From Plectrocnemia conspersa (taxonomy: Eukaryota > Arthropoda > Insecta > Trichoptera > Polycentropodidae), in NCBI GenBank assembly GCA_009617715.1, contig VTFK01000213.1:62001-126000 (forward strand): 64,000 nucleotides of DNA, in the 5' to 3' direction. The position numbers were made by a program, and so were the translations under genes. Shown piece by piece: positions 13,261 through 27,077 of this stretch (position 1 is its first letter; the number at the start of each line of letters is the position of its first letter). The notes under the pieces were generated by a model. The model worked only from the letters and a program-made list of their open reading frames with translations, was not told the DNA's origin and made no database searches.

Positions 13261-13400
13261 GGAAATTCCTCACAGCGACTCAATGTATTTTTATATAAAC
13301 AACGAATTTGTGCATAATCTGAAATGCATGTCGTTGGTAAGATAAGAAGGAGCCGAATACCTGCATTAGAAACCTGCGGTACTCTAGAATAAGAGAGTTA
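13261..13400 (-). mobile_element. Non-LTR reverse-transcriptase fragment (second family)
   Basis: The minus-strand translation keeps a degenerate SRVPQVSNAGIRLLL, equivalent to the SGVPQG-N-LGP-LF box of non-LTR reverse transcriptases. It matches the fragment near 42400-42480. Short and broken. Confidence 0.65.
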
Positions 13401-16400
13401 CTAACGGATAATTTTATAAAGACATTAAATTTAGGACAAACAGCCATAGCACTTCAAAGTTTAATGTTTGGTGTCAAACATAAACATGCAGTTGTAATTC
13501 GGCTTATAGCAGAGTAGCAGATTTTTTTTCTCTTTAAATTAATGTTTAAATTAATGTTACAGGTTTTTTATAAAATACTTTAAACATTGCATCTCTTTAC
13601 TTTAAGAATTAGTACACAAAAATAATTTAACGTGCTCTTAAATTTCTAAATGTCCGATGAAATGTACTGACGCAAGTGGTGACGACGTTTTAATTTATTG
13701 CAATAGCTAAAGCAATAGCTTTGTCATTGGTTTTCTGTTTGTTGTTGTTCGCATGATTTTGCGTTTCTGTATATATTATTTGACTCTTGAAATTTAATTG
13801 AATATGGGTAATGGTAGATAAGAACAGTCCGCTCTACCTCCATTGGTTTATACAATCCTAGCAATAAGCATCTTTGCGAATCACCCAGATGAGATACTAA
13901 CAACTTCAAAGCAATGTCTTAATTTTGATTATTTCTATTGCAATTTTACTAATTTTATAAAAAAATTAAAAAAGGTTATGATATAAATAAGGGCAAATAA
14001 TTATAATAGGTCTTTTGAATTGTAAATTTAGAATAAGTATTGTTTTATAATTGCCACTATTTTTTAGGTAATTGTGTATGAAGTAATGTTACAAAAACTA
14101 TTCATTAAATACACATTTAGTTTTTTTATGGGCAATGCTAATTGTGCACATTAATGATTCAACTAAATTGTATCACTTCTAAAATGGCATTGGATTCTGC
14201 TTTCAAAATGTTATATCTTGCTACTGTATTACGTAAATATAATATATATATACATATAAATAAATCTGAGATTTATCAAGGTCTTTAATAATAAATATCT
14301 AAATATAATATGTCATTACTTTAATCAAGTACTGATAAATATTAAATTATCCTATAAAATATTGTTACGAGCTATATATTATATATTAAATAATATGTAG
14401 TAATCTGTAACAAATCATGCCATTAAGAGGACTCTGTAATGTAATAAGATTGATTCCCACACTTTTTTATTTTGTGTAATATGGAGCACATATCATTAAT
14501 TGATTAGTTACTAAATTAACTGATACACATTCTGACACATTAACCTTTCACGTTCGCCATACGTGATGCATTTCCTCGGCGCCTGTTTTTCGATCTCAAC
14601 TCTTAATAACATCATTAGCTGATTGCTCGTTTTGCACATTGCGCAACGGAGGCTTGGTCTACTTTTTTGTTCTTTACTTTTTTCAAGATGCCATCATGAG
14701 CGAATATCGGAAAGTGAACCTGACGCGTGATTTTACTCTCGTTTATCGAAGTTGCACATAAAATAATTTTATTACTTATTTTCACGCGATAATTTATACA
14801 AACATGTGCGAATATAAATTTATTTTACTTTTTATCATATCCAGTCGCCATGCGTGAATATTTTCATCACAACATTTTTGAATAAATTTACAAACCTAAT
14901 TTTACAAGGTGAAAGAAAATCTTGTTATTATTGGTTTAAAATATATTTTTTATTAATAACAACAAATAGAAAGTGACGTATAATTCACTAATTTATAATG
15001 GGATAGGGGCAAGACTTTTATACATTTTTTTTATTTGATTAGTTAACCTCATTTTAAAGATATTACTAAATATAAATATTGAAGGTCACTAATCTAATTT
15101 TTATATTTAATTGACTAAAACTAACAACATAAATATGATTCTACATTATAAAATATATGTTGTAAAAATAAGATTTACCAAGGTTTTTAAAATTAGATTA
15201 TGTCTAAGACAATATAATTTTTATTAATCAATATAACTCATAATTTTACAATTTTTTTTATTAATTGATTATTAGCAGAAATAATTTAAAAAAAAATGAT
15301 ATCATACAGATATAAATCAAATTTATTATTAGTAGTCAGAATATGTGGCCTTATAACGGCGCTATAAGATCAAGAATAACTTATTTTAATGTGTATAATT
15401 ACATATTATCACAGTGAAATATTGTAATGATAAGAAATTCGTAAGTATGATACAATACAGAAATGATTCGAAACAAATTTGCTAATCAGTAACACTTGTT
15501 TCAAGGGAGACGTATCTCAAATTCTTAAATGTTTATCTTCACAAAATAATAATAATACAAGAGGTTCCTATGTACATACATTAAAAGCTTATTTTAGCCA
15601 TATTTTAATAAATAATTTTATTTTATAAGCGCCTTGTTTATTAATTGTTTTTTTATTATACATATTCATCGATTGAAAATGAGAATACACGCTTTCAATG
15701 ATAATCATATAAAATTAATTCAGTTTCATATTATAATGTTCGAATATAAATATACGAATATTAAAAGCATATGTTCACATTTTTATAGTTTCATATCCAT
15801 AACACAATGCATTGTTAGATTTTTACCAATCTAGAAAGTTTAATTTAAGAGTTGCTAGCAAATATCATACGATATATTAATTATTTGCCTCAATAACATC
15901 GTGTGCCATAAATCTACTGTCTCGTTCAATATGAAAATTTTATAGTTTGTTATATAAACAATGTAATAAAAACTTGTTTGTAATGATATAGTATGCTCAT
16001 ATATTTTTACTATTTATGCTAATTTAATTATGTCACACATTTGATTTCTTTTTGAATTGCAATGCAAATACTATATAGCTTCCTGTATATTTGATCTGAT
16101 GTGTTTTACTTTCACACATCAACTGATATGGTTGGACAGAAGATATTTCGTCAGACTACTTTTATCCTAAATTAATTGCAGATATCAATCGGCATGTTTC
16201 CATAATCAGCAGTTTTCGTAGATACGTTAAATACGTTTCCGCGGTACGAAAACGATTCGCTCCACATGTGCATAAAACGCGTGCGAAAAAAATTGGCAAA
16301 GAGCATTTTTTGATCTTAGGTAACAATTGTGAACCGTTAATGCTGCAATATAAGTGTGCTGAGATTATCTTAATTGTGAATGTGTAGCAATTTTTAATGT

Positions 16401-16550
16401 ATGGCGTATGCGAGCACAACAAGAAGCAAATGTTTGTGTGAATTCAATTTGAGACACGATTAACTATACATATTTTAAAATGAATTATTGTTTATATATT
16501 AATTGCATACATATATTTTTTAATATTATAGATAGATTATATTTGTATAT
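13400..16550. other. Intergenic, AT-rich, two GC-richer islands
   Basis: No gene is supported. Less AT-rich islands lie near 14540-14740 and 16160-16440. The second contains an open frame on the minus strand (16162-16422) with no recognised domain. Either could be a regulatory module. Confidence 0.4.
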
Positions 16551-16554
16551 ATGT

Positions 16555-17160
16555 ATATACAGCTATAATAATGGGGCACCCCAAAAAATCGTGTATAATA
16601 ATAAACCCAAGTTAATTTTTTAAGCTTATTTTTAATATTTAGTAAGTCCACTCTTATTAGCTGTAATTTCAGTTGCAACATTTTTAGCATACTGGCAACT
16701 ATCGCTTGCAAGTGGATGAAGACATATTGATCTATTCCATCTGCATTTTTTCTCGCAGCTCAATTTTGGATATGCAATTATGTTAGGCAACCTTTCCCTT
16801 TAATTTTGCACATAAATGCTTTATAGAATTTAGGTATGGTTACTGTGAAGGCCATTCTAAAAGCGTCAAACCCTTTGACGCTAACTATTCCCTACTTTTT
16901 AGCGAAGTATGACACGGAGCGTTATTACTTCAGAAATTTTTGAAATAATGATGTTTTTAATATTAGCCAATTTTAGTTTAAAATTATCTTAGTTGGATTC
17001 ATCGGACCAAATGACTTTTGCCAGATGTCCAATCTCGATGTTTATGGGCCCACTCTAACCTTCGAGTTTTATTTACGTATTTCTGAAAGCCACGGTTTAT
17101 GTCTGGCTTTACAATCTGAGTCCCACATCGTTAAGCCTTCTTCTTGCCTTACCTTTTTTT
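16555..17160 (-). mobile_element. Tc1-like transposase relic
   Basis: On the minus strand, pieces appear in family order: CKARHKPWLSEIRK (about 17085-17125), WSDESN (about 16990-17010), LLEWPSQ with a degenerate SPDLNPIE-type follow-on (about 16810-16870), KGKVAQHNCISK-like (about 16770-16800), and a C-terminal SMLKMLQ...SGLTKY-like end (about 16640-16690). These are Tc1 transposase landmarks. Stops and frame changes make it inactive. A CCCCATTATTATAGCTG-like sequence near 16560 may belong to the terminal repeat. Confidence 0.8.
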
Positions 17161-17929
17161 AAGTAAAACATCATTGACATTTATTTATTAATTATTAATG
17201 GTTTTATTCTAGATAGCATTTTGTCTAAATATATAGATAAGAACTAAAAGATTATAAACGTCTTTAATATTATAAATTTATATATATTTTATTTACCATA
17301 TATTAAAAGTAAATATTTATTGGGGTTAATATATCACATTAAAAAGTCTACGAAAAATTAAGATAAGAAATTTAGAAAATTAATTTTAATATCGACTTGT
17401 AATACCTACGTATTTTTTTATTTTTAACATTGTCAACAAGCATTTTCTATAGCCTAATTTTTCTGCAGCTATTTCATAAATTACTGTTTTATATATAATA
17501 TATATCTTCACATTATTTAATATATTATATAATGTTCATTAACATAAAATTCTATTTGATATGTTTTCAGTGATATCAAAAATTTTTTTTTCTACTTTTT
17601 TACTTCATAATAAACGTCACTACTTAAAGTTTCTATCTGATTTACAGCATAGAAAAGCTAACAAAGAATTTTAGCGACAATTTTTTTTTCACAGTAGAAA
17701 CTGATGTAGATAAAATGATTTTATATTATGAAAAGAAAAAGTGGACGTACTTTTTTGATAAACATACATAATTCTACTAGTAAAAATATAATTTTTTGAC
17801 AGTTGCTAGTGATGCTTTAAATTGTCATTTTCCAGGCGTAAAGTATGTATAAAAAAGGTGTGGTATGTATAAAAAAAAATCAATTGTATAATATATTTTA
17901 AATTGTAAAGTTATTCTTTTATAAAGAAA

Positions 17930-18300
17930 ATTTATTTATTCTAGTGAAAATATAACTTCACTGAAAAATAAACATTCACTGTATCAGGTGCGAAACTTCC
18001 ATTTACTGTTCAAAACCAAACCAAACCCGAACGATGAAATTAAATGAAATTTGATCTAATGAAAGTTCTTAAGCTAAGAATAGTTTTTGAACTTTCAGTA
18101 CTTTTTAATACATTTTGAAAAAACATAATTTGACTTGCACCTATCGGTTAAATTATATTTTACCTAATAGAAATATACATTTGTCTACTGGTGAAAATAT
18201 ATTCGGATATAGGTTTCTTAAAACAGTTATGTACAAATATACTTTTGTAATAATTATAGTTATAGTAATGAAAATATATCTTCACTTAAAAAAATAAACA
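17930..18300. repeat. Dispersed AT-rich repeat, 'ACTAGTGAAAATATA' family, copy 1
   Basis: Holds CTAGTGAAAATATAACTTCACT, AACCAAACCAAACCCGAAC, an AATGAAAGTTCTTAAG segment and further 'CTGGTGAAAATATAT' motifs. The same motifs recur in the same general order at 21055-21470, 23480-23960 and 51480-51790. Non-coding; possibly a MITE or Helitron-like family. No termini identified. Confidence 0.5.
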
Positions 18301-18900
18301 TTTTTAGTAAAGTTTATTTAGTTTTAAATTATGAGCAAAAATATCTTTAAGTTTATTAATGATTAATAAAGTAGTATATAATAATACTTAATAAATATTG
18401 TACATGATTAGCTATATAAAATATTAATAGTACACAATATTGAATATATAAATATATGATAATTATAAAAAAATAAGCATAAAGGATTATTTTTTTGCTC
18501 TGAAAATATGACCAAAAATATTTATACATTTAGTTTTCATAACATGGTATGAATAATTAGCTGTCCTTAAGCTTTACTAGACTTACAGATAATAGCTGAA
18601 ATAGCCTTAACATCACAATGTTTACAAAAGTATCGCGCTTGTTTTATATATACATTCCGAAATATTTTCTATAACTTAACTTTCTTATTAGTAGGTGGGA
18701 TCAAATAATTTCGAGAAGCCAATGGACTACTTTTTTTGTTGTGAGTGCCATCCAACAATATTTTATGACTAATTAAAATATAATATAAATGATTTTTGCT
18801 TCCTATGTATTTAAAGGTATATCAGAAAGGTAGAAAAGTTTTAAAATATATCAGACTAGATTTTCGAGAACCGTAAATATAATTAGCAGAGGTTGGCGAC

Positions 18901-18978
18901 CTTTTGACTAATTATATTCAGCATACTGATTATAATTAGTCAAAAGCATACTGCATACTGATTATGATTAGTCAAAAA
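18901..18978. repeat. Perfect 16-bp inverted repeat with an extra direct copy
   Basis: CTTTTGACTAATTATA (18901-18916) is the exact reverse complement of 18931-18946, with a 14-base loop. The right arm and part of the loop (CATACTGATTAT-ATTAGTCAAAA) are then repeated once more at 18956-18978. It lies in AT-rich DNA without a gene. Confidence 0.85.
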
Positions 18979-19473
18979 ACGACTACAAAGTTGCATTTCT
19001 TTGCACTTTTTAATCTTTTGAACCCTGAGCTCTTAAGTAATTTTCGATATGAATTTTTGACTAAAAAATCAATTTCGACTATTTCGAATTTTTTTTTTGA
19101 TAATTACACACGCCTTATGCAACTCACAAAAATCAATTCAAAAATACGAACAAAATATTTATTGCATATAAAAGGTTAGAACAATAAAAACCAATTTATT
19201 GCTAGAATTCAATCTTAGAATGGTACACATCATAACAGTTTTCAGATCTAAACTTAATTCAAAATGACAATTGGTACAAATTATTTGCAGGCCGGAATAC
19301 CAGCCCATATAATAATGACGCTAGATATCGAGACCGTTCAGTTTTCACACGAATATGCGTCACTTCTTCAGCCGGGTTACCGGCCTATAAGGTGCAAATG
19401 GTTAATACTCTTAGGCAAACATTTTTTAAAACTCCTATGCATTATGGTGTCGACAAAGGTTTTATGTCAGCTT

Positions 19474-20045
19474 AGATCACGAAAACTATCGATTTTGAAT
19501 TTGACGATGGCACTGTTAGTCAGAGAACTGTAAGGTGTTGATTCAAGAAATTTTATATTGACGATGTTAACCTTAAAAATAAGCCCATTTTAAGACCTAC
19601 ATATGCTGTTTTACGACATATAAATTCAATAGGATATGTGAAAAAAATGAATAGGCAAAAATAGCACCGTTTTAAAGTTTGTTCTTTATTAATTATTGGA
19701 AACAATAGGAAACTATTTTTAAAGATAATAATTAGTATCTACGATAAGCCAGATTTGTAAAGTTATGTTGATAGTTATGATGAATAATTAATCGACTGTT
19801 TCTTAGCAGCGAAATCATATTGTAGGCATATTAAAATTTTGTTAAAAAAATTTACCTTATTGCATATAGCAATATTGTTCTACAATATACATCACTAATG
19901 ACTGTTGCCAAATTAAATGAAATAGGATTGGACATTTTACCTCATAATCCATATTTTCCTGACCTTGATCGTACAAATTAGCACAATTTTAAACATTAAT
20001 CTTATTTTTTTAAATACGAAATTCAATAAATATTATCATAAAAAA
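19474..20045 (+). mobile_element. mariner transposase relic
   Basis: The plus-strand translation in mixed frames shows the N-terminal helix-turn-helix region (FDDGTVSQRTVRCWFKKF, 19493-19547), then IGYVKKMN (about 19630), and near the end TVAKLNEIGLDILPHNPYF, equivalent to the mariner segment just before the third catalytic residue. Stops and gaps are frequent. It differs from the other two mariner relics here in sequence, suggesting separate lineages. Confidence 0.8.
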
Positions 20046-20659
20046 AAGTTGACACGACTTTACATCCTCTAAAAAAAAACGATTTTTAAAAACAATGGAT
20101 TTCTGCATTGTTATAATAATAAAAGTCCATTTTTGTAAATGTCACATATTTTGAATATTAAAATTTCAGTTTTAAAAAATATGGCCTTGCTAAAAAAATT
20201 CATAGGAAACAAACTAATAATATTTAATTTGTTACAGAAAAAAAAATTAGAAAATATGTTTAGATTTAATTTTCATTCAAGGAAAATGGTGAAAAATGTT
20301 TAGGCACGCATTAAAAGTGTTTGGCTTAAAGAACAAAAATTTTTGATATTAAATAAATCAGAAAATTCACCTTAAATATATATTGAAGCTCGTTTGACAA
20401 TGCAGTAAAAATTATGAAAAATATTTTCTTTCAGTTAAGGTCTCGAAAATAATTTATTTGATTTTTGTAAATGTTTCAATGATTTGCTGTAATTTTATTT
20501 AACAATGCTTAATAAATGAACAGTTTTTTAAACGTCACAAACAGTAATGAAGTCCAAGAGTACCTATCTATTGCAGAATTAATAAAACTAATGTACATTT
20601 CAAATTCGTATCCTTCAAATACATTGGAATAAAATTGCATTCAAGAGTATCTTCTACTC

Positions 20660-20990
20660 ATTTAAGCACTTTTTATAGATGCTAAGGTACTGTATCGACA
20701 ACCCGCTAATGCTCAGCGACTATCAGATGCGAGTTTTAAGTACCCTAGAGAGTCGCGATCGTGTCCCTTATTCTCTACCGTTGCGACTAGGACGTAAACG
20801 CTTGACAGCGCTCTTCCTGTACAAACCATACAGCTTTTCAACGAGCTTAATGTCAAGATATTTTAGTTGGTGCGCAAATATTTTAGGTATGCGTCATAAC
20901 TGTATTTTTTTATATATGTTTAGTTTATAATTATTGTTTGTATAATAGCAATCATGACGCATTGAGAAACGTGTCAAGTCAAAATGGTCA
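20660..20990. other. GC-richer island, unidentified
   Basis: A noticeably less AT-rich block containing an 83-codon plus-strand open frame (20679-20930) with no recognised domain. ATGCGTCAT (20889-20897) and ATGACGCAT (20954-20962) form a 9-bp inverted pair. It may be a transposon end or a regulatory module; neither is proven. Confidence 0.35.
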
Positions 20991-21054
20991 GATTTGTAGT
21001 AAAAAAATAAAATAAATACAACTTAAAATTTATTTGTATGTATATTATTTATTT

Positions 21055-21470
21055 GTAGTGAACTTTTATTTTCACTAGTATAAATATAATTTTACTAACT
21101 TATTTGCTCACCAACGGATGATCTGGTACGCGAACTTCAATATGAGATCAGAGATTCACAGAGTACGACAAAATAATATAATATTAAAAAATAATTGAAT
21201 CAAACCCAAACCTAACCGAAATGAATAAGCGTTAGTTATATAACTTTCATTATGTCAGATTGAGTTTGGTTAATTCGTTTAGGTTAGATTTTGAGTGAAA
21301 CAGTAAATTAACGTTTCGCAAAACAGTTTATAGCAGCATATAATTTTAGTACTGCATATATATTAAATTATACTTTCCTTAGTGAAAAATATATCTTCGA
21401 GTGAAAATGTATTATAATATGATTTCACTAAAATGCTAGTGAAAATATTAAAATCGAGATTTTTTTTAAA
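21055..21470. repeat. Dispersed AT-rich repeat, copy 2
   Basis: Contains CAAACCCAAACCTAACCGAA, ACTTTCATTATGTCAGAT, TTTAGGTTAGATTTTGAGTG, AGCAGCATATAATTTTAGTA and several TAGTGAAAATAT motifs. The order agrees with 51480-51790, making these the two clearest members of the family. Confidence 0.65.
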
Positions 21471-24400
21471 TAGAAATACAAAAAAATGTAAATAAAAATA
21501 ATACAGCTGTTAACGTTATAGTAGGACATTACTGGTATTTTGGTATTGAAATTATATTTATGTATTAGTAAGCTTAGTGAAATATTAAATAAATATCTAT
21601 CTCATACATAAAAAAATCATTTAGAAATTTTGTCTAATATGCTATTTAAAATAAAACATACAAATAAGGAACTATAAATCAAATCTAACCGAAATTGCTT
21701 TTCTATATAAAAATTCTATAGTCGGTAAAAAAATGTGAATTTATGTTTATTTTAAAAATAAAATATGTATACAACGAATAAGATATCTGGCAAATATATA
21801 GTCAAAAATACATCGAAAAATATCATTTACTCAGAAAGTTTATGCAATGACTTATAAATTATTTTTGCATCACAGTAGTGCTGCAATTTCGCTTGTGATT
21901 TTTTTTGTTTTGTTTCAATGCCTAATTAGAGATATTTTATTTTAACAAACAGTCTATTTGATTACATATCGGTTGTTCTTCTTTTTAATCATCAAGCATT
22001 TTTATATGCATGCAAAATATTAAACAACGTTTTTTCAACAACAATTGCAAATAAACAACGCCTCTCATCAGATAAAAAATTCAGCCGTTCATTAAACAGG
22101 GCTCCTCAGTCATAACATATTTTTACGTCTCTATTTCTCGTTATTACATTCTTGTCAAAAATTCTAAAACAAAGCGTTATGCAATTTCATTTTTATCAAG
22201 AATTCAGTATATTTGCTACGATTGCACGCAATATTGGCCAATGTTATGAAATAATTGTGCAATGAAGTCATCGAAAAATTTATTTAATGAGTATCGCTAT
22301 GTTATTATTTGAATCCACCTATTTAGAAAGTAATAAGCGTTTATGCTCGTTTCATTTTCTTTTCACTGAGATCAATACTTAAGTAAATAAATATGACATT
22401 GAAAACGGCGCGTGGTGTGGGCGCCCGTGATCTAAAAAACAACACAAACACATACCCAATTATTGTTGTGATTTTGGCAATCGTACTCAAAAATCGTAAC
22501 CATTGTTTTTCCTTTCAGCCGAAATAATGTGGAATTAGAAAATTCGTCCAATGCCAAATTTCAAAACGATTACGCACAAAACTCGAACGACGATAACCTC
22601 TGAGTGAGCCGTGCGAAATTCGGATAACGTTATTTAATAAACAGATAACGTAACACTTGAGGGAAAATTTAACGTAAGCAATGAGACAATATGAGAAAAA
22701 GTAATTAATCGTGAGCAGAAATGCATATTTCACATATACTAGAATTGTTTTAAATTGAGCAAAACAATCAACTTGGTTTAGGCTTAATGTCATACGTTGT
22801 TTGATTATCTCAAAAAAAAGCTTTGTCAGTATACTATATTCAAATTAAAATTAAGATTAATAATTTTATAAACACGATTATCATTTTTTGCACCTGCCGT
22901 TATCTGGAGAGAATGAGGGCGCCTAGTTTCGCATCTGCCTATATGTTCACATAATGTAATTACATCATCTTTGATAATATTTTTTGCATTGCAATACCAT
23001 TTCAATAGCATTTTTTTTAAGAAATGTATTTCATGAATATAATATTGTAAATGATAAAATTCTGATACTGAAAGGTAAATAATTTATGTTCTAATTTAAA
23101 TGAACATGGGTTATTTGACTGTCCATAATTTAATGTGAAAAGTTAAAATATTTGGCTCTAAAGAATATTTTTAGAGTTTACACTGACAAAACTGTAAATC
23201 ACATATTTTTAACTGATAGTTGTATATTTTGAATTTTTATATTATTCGTAGTTTTTCAATGAAAATGTTACTTGCTGTAAATGTGTTGAAAGGGCATTAT
23301 GTTAATTGAAGGCATCAAAAGTTTATAGTTGTTTAAAACAATAAATTAAAATAAAGGATTTAATGTTATAACTTTATGACGAAAATAAACGGAATGATGT
23401 TATAATAAGACATTAAAATATTTTTAACGCCCTTTCAGAAGAGATAAAATATTATTAATTATTAGCAGTAAATAAATATCTATCACTAACTAGTGAAATT
23501 ATATGCTGATTATATTATCTATTAATCTCAATTTGATAGCTCAAACCTAAAACTAACCTAAGCGAATTAGCCCAATGAAAGTTCATTTTAATCAGGTAGA
23601 TATGATATGTACATAAATTTCTACCAGAAAATAAATACTAGTCAAATTATATACTGCTTTAGAATCTCTATAAAACTCAATTTGTATTGAAACCTAATGA
23701 AAGATGAAAAAGTAAAATTAATTTTGCAACTTTTTTGGGCAAACTGGGTTTGGTTAAGTTAGGTTTAGGTTTAAGTTACATTTTTACTAATATAAATATA
23801 ACTTCACTAACTAAGTCAGTTTCAATGTATAGGACAATTGATTTATTATTTACAAAGCAATATCATTTAATCTGTATTTTTTTGCTTGCTTATGAAAATA
23901 CATTTTCACTGGTAATACACATTCACTATAACATACATATATACAAATATGTTGTAATAATCCTATACTTAATGTGTTTTTTAAAATAAATAAATTCACA
24001 AATATTGGCGATTTTAATTCATGTTCTTTTTGTGAAATATGAATTTTTTAAAATTAAATTTCATTTATTAGTTTAAAAATTAGTTTTTCTACTATGACAG
24101 TTGCTCTTACCATGACAGGTGGGTCCATTACAAAAATTTGCAATTATGACAAAAACAAAATATCACCGAATATTATATAAACATGAATCAGACGATTGAA
24201 TCACTATAGGAAAAACATTGTTATTAAGAAAAAATAATAATAGTCACGCGTTACAAGTTTCCGTAAAAAATAATATAATTTTCAACAAAAAACACACAAA
24301 CTACTATTTACTACGACAATTATTTTATTATGAAAGATTAACGAATATATTTTTATATTAAAATGACATTTAACCATAATACCTTACTATTAAAATTTCA

Positions 24401-26330
24401 TAATTATAATCAAAATTCCAAAATCTAATTTAACATAATTAATAAAAAATTATCGATTTTAAATAAATTAATTATTTTACAATTTAGTGATATCATTATC
24501 TTTGATTATATAACAAATGTTTATTTAAAGTTAAGAATAATAATAATAAATAAAATTTTAATATTTTTATTTTGCAACGATATTAATAAAAATTTATCAT
24601 CATTATAATAAATAAATATTAATGAAATCAAAGCATTAATAAAAAATCTATATTTCATATTATTTATATAAACGTCTTTAAATATTAATTCGCACCTCGC
24701 TTGCATTAACATGATCAATATTTGTAATAAATTAAAAAGTAATTAATGACTTTTTACAATCAGATTTGATCGATGATGTAGTTTTAATGAGATATTTTTG
24801 TAATATATCTTTACTTTCCAAGAACATTATTAGTGCCAATTTGAATATAAAATCGCCTTTTACATTATAGTTTGGTAACGATCTCTTTTTATGCTGACTC
24901 GGAAATACCGGTCTTTATTATGCAACAGTTCACAATGACCGTACTCAAGGTGTATCTTTGTTAAAAATTCAAGTGTACTGTTACTATTGGATATAGGCGC
25001 CCCAAATTCATTGCGAAATTAAAATTTCTAAAACAATATTTAGCTCATCAGCTAAATTTCGGTCAATAGCACATTTTTTATAATGTTGAGATATATATTA
25101 AATATATGTTACATGCATTGAAAATTGTTCAATATTAGTCACCGAAAGGTCAAGACGTTCGTTTGGCATCCGTTCGATTTTCGCAACTGAAAACGTTAAT
25201 GTGACGGGAAACTTAAACGACATTTGCTATGAGGTTTTATTTCATTTTTGCCGTTATAAAACGACATTTTTTATGATCAGGATATGCACTCTTATATCAC
25301 GGTACGATCTGGTCTTATGTTATGCAGTATCGAATAGTTTTACGTCTGGATATCGTGTGTACCATATATTTATATTATGTACAATAATATAAAGTCAATC
25401 AATGTAATCGCAAAGAGAAATTATAAATACTGTTTATTTAATACTTGAGTGATTTATAAAATGATTATGCACACAAGGACACTGAAATTATAAAGGTTAA
25501 ATCACTTATTTGCTGATTGATGTTGGTCATTTTTCAACGTCTTTATTTTTAATTATTACACATCGTGGGCGTACGAATAGAAGCAAAAGTTAGCATTTAT
25601 TATGTACTTGTAAAGTTGTGCAACGCTGCTAAAGCTTAATAATAAAATAATGTAAAGCGTATTGACCATCACTCGTAATTACACACACAGTACTATGAAA
25701 TTCAATAATGTAAAAAACATGTAAATGCTTCAAAGTCAATGAGAGATTTGCAATGGTATTATAATTTTATATATAAATCAGATCTATGTAATATTTTTGG
25801 CAAATAAATTAATAATCCATATATTGCACTCGTGAAAATAATAAAAAACTATATTTAAGCACAAAGATTTTCTTAGTAAATATTTCACTGCACTTTAAAA
25901 GTGTTTAATTAAAATTTAAAGCCTTAAGCTCAGCGTTGGCATAGCTAAATTTATTATATGCATTTTTACTAAGAACGATACATTTTGAAAGCTTGTATCT
26001 GTTTATGGCAACAAATTAAAAAGTAGTGATTAATTAAGATTTGTATTATTTTCACAAGATGTTCCAAAATTAATTTATTATATTCACCATTAACCGCTGT
26101 TTTTAGAATGATTTTTGTTAAGCTGATTTTGCAAAGGATATTGCTCATTGATTACTTATCTCTACTGTATTTGTTATGTTATCTTATAGTAATATAGGAT
26201 CAATTGTTTATATTTATATGCGTAGCGTGTTTTATTTTTTATGGAACACTAGCTATATGTGTCAATAAAAATTAATTAGAATAACAAGCAATTTTCTCAA
26301 CTTGAATTTGCAACACTGACCGTTTAACAT
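21470..26330. other. Intergenic, AT-rich
   Basis: No supported gene. Less AT-rich patches occur near 22390-22610 and 25140-25360, each with short open frames lacking recognisable domains. A third copy of the dispersed AT-rich repeat lies at 23480-23960. Confidence 0.5.
23480..23960. repeat. Dispersed AT-rich repeat, copy 3
   Basis: Shares CAAACCTAAAACTAACCTAA, AATGAAAGTTCATTTTAAT, a GGTTAAGTTAGGTTTAGG stretch and ACTGGTAATACACATTCACT with copies at 21055 and 51480. More rearranged than those two. Confidence 0.5.
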
Positions 26331-26339
26331 ATTTATAAT

Positions 26340-26833
26340 GATTATTACTCTAGTGAAGCTGCGTGTCGACTTTCAATTTCGCGCTCGTAATTGATAGGCT
26401 TCGTTATTGTTTGACATTTATTATCGCATAACGAATTTAACGGGTAGAGAAAAAATATGCAAGTGTGTCGATTGAATAATAATCCATTACGCGAAGAGAT
26501 ATTGACGCTCGGTCAAGCGAGAAACCCCGCACATAATATTTTGACAATAATTAATAAAATCACGTTGAAATCTCGTTCCAATGCTACGCATTCTTCGACC
26601 TGCTTTAACTGCTGTTGTAACGAACAAACATTTCGGATGCGGATGTGTGCAGATGTGGAGGAAATTCTGCGAGAGCATTCTCATCGACGCGCAATACGTG
26701 CTCCGTTCGTCGGTTGCGTTTGGAATGTAAAATGCGGGGCGGCCTTCTAGACGCTCGGCCAGCGGTAGGGAGGCTTATCAAAAAAGGCGGTTTCAACAGC
26801 GAAAGTGTAACTGGCGCTTTTGTTGAAGTTTAC
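26340..26833 (+). other. GC-richer upstream region of vajk-like gene 2
   Basis: About 490 bp ahead of the TATA box are markedly less AT-rich than the flanking intergenic DNA. Overlapping short open frames on both strands have no domains and look like chance. A proximal promoter or enhancer function is the simplest reading. Confidence 0.5.
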
Positions 26834-26864
26834 TATAAAAAGACACAACGGCGCTGGGCTGTCA
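26834..26864 (+). promoter_or_regulatory. Core promoter of vajk-like gene 2
   Basis: TATAAAA at 26834-26840, then GTCATCC around 26861-26867 at the usual distance for a start site near 26863. The predicted 5' UTR runs to the ATG at 26919. Confidence 0.7.
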
Positions 26865-26918
26865 TCCATTCGCAATCGGGATTTCACAGCCTTCAGTGCT
26901 AATCCCTAGTAAAGCACC

Positions 26919-26930
26919 ATGAAGTTCGCG
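26919..26930 (+). CDS. vajk-like: vajk-like gene 2, coding exon 1 (4 codons)
   Basis: ATG AAG TTC GCG (MKFA) with a GTGGGT donor at 26931. The 147-bp phase-0 intron ends in TTTAG at 27077. Joining gives the signal peptide MKFAVVAACLALAVVGALG. Confidence 0.9.
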
Positions 26931-27077
26931 GTGGGTTTACTTAAATATATATACATATAACTATCTATATACAAGTGATTGTGACATTAAAAAGCATCGC
27001 AGTGATTTAATTTGTGACAGTGAATCTTTGTGCAAAAATTGTGATTGAAAAATATTAATCGATTTAATTTTGTTTAG

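Noticed and set aside
20745..20770. CCCTAGAGAG near a TTAA as a piggyBac end
   Set aside because: The TTAA is not directly adjacent and no inverted partner or transposase remnant was found.
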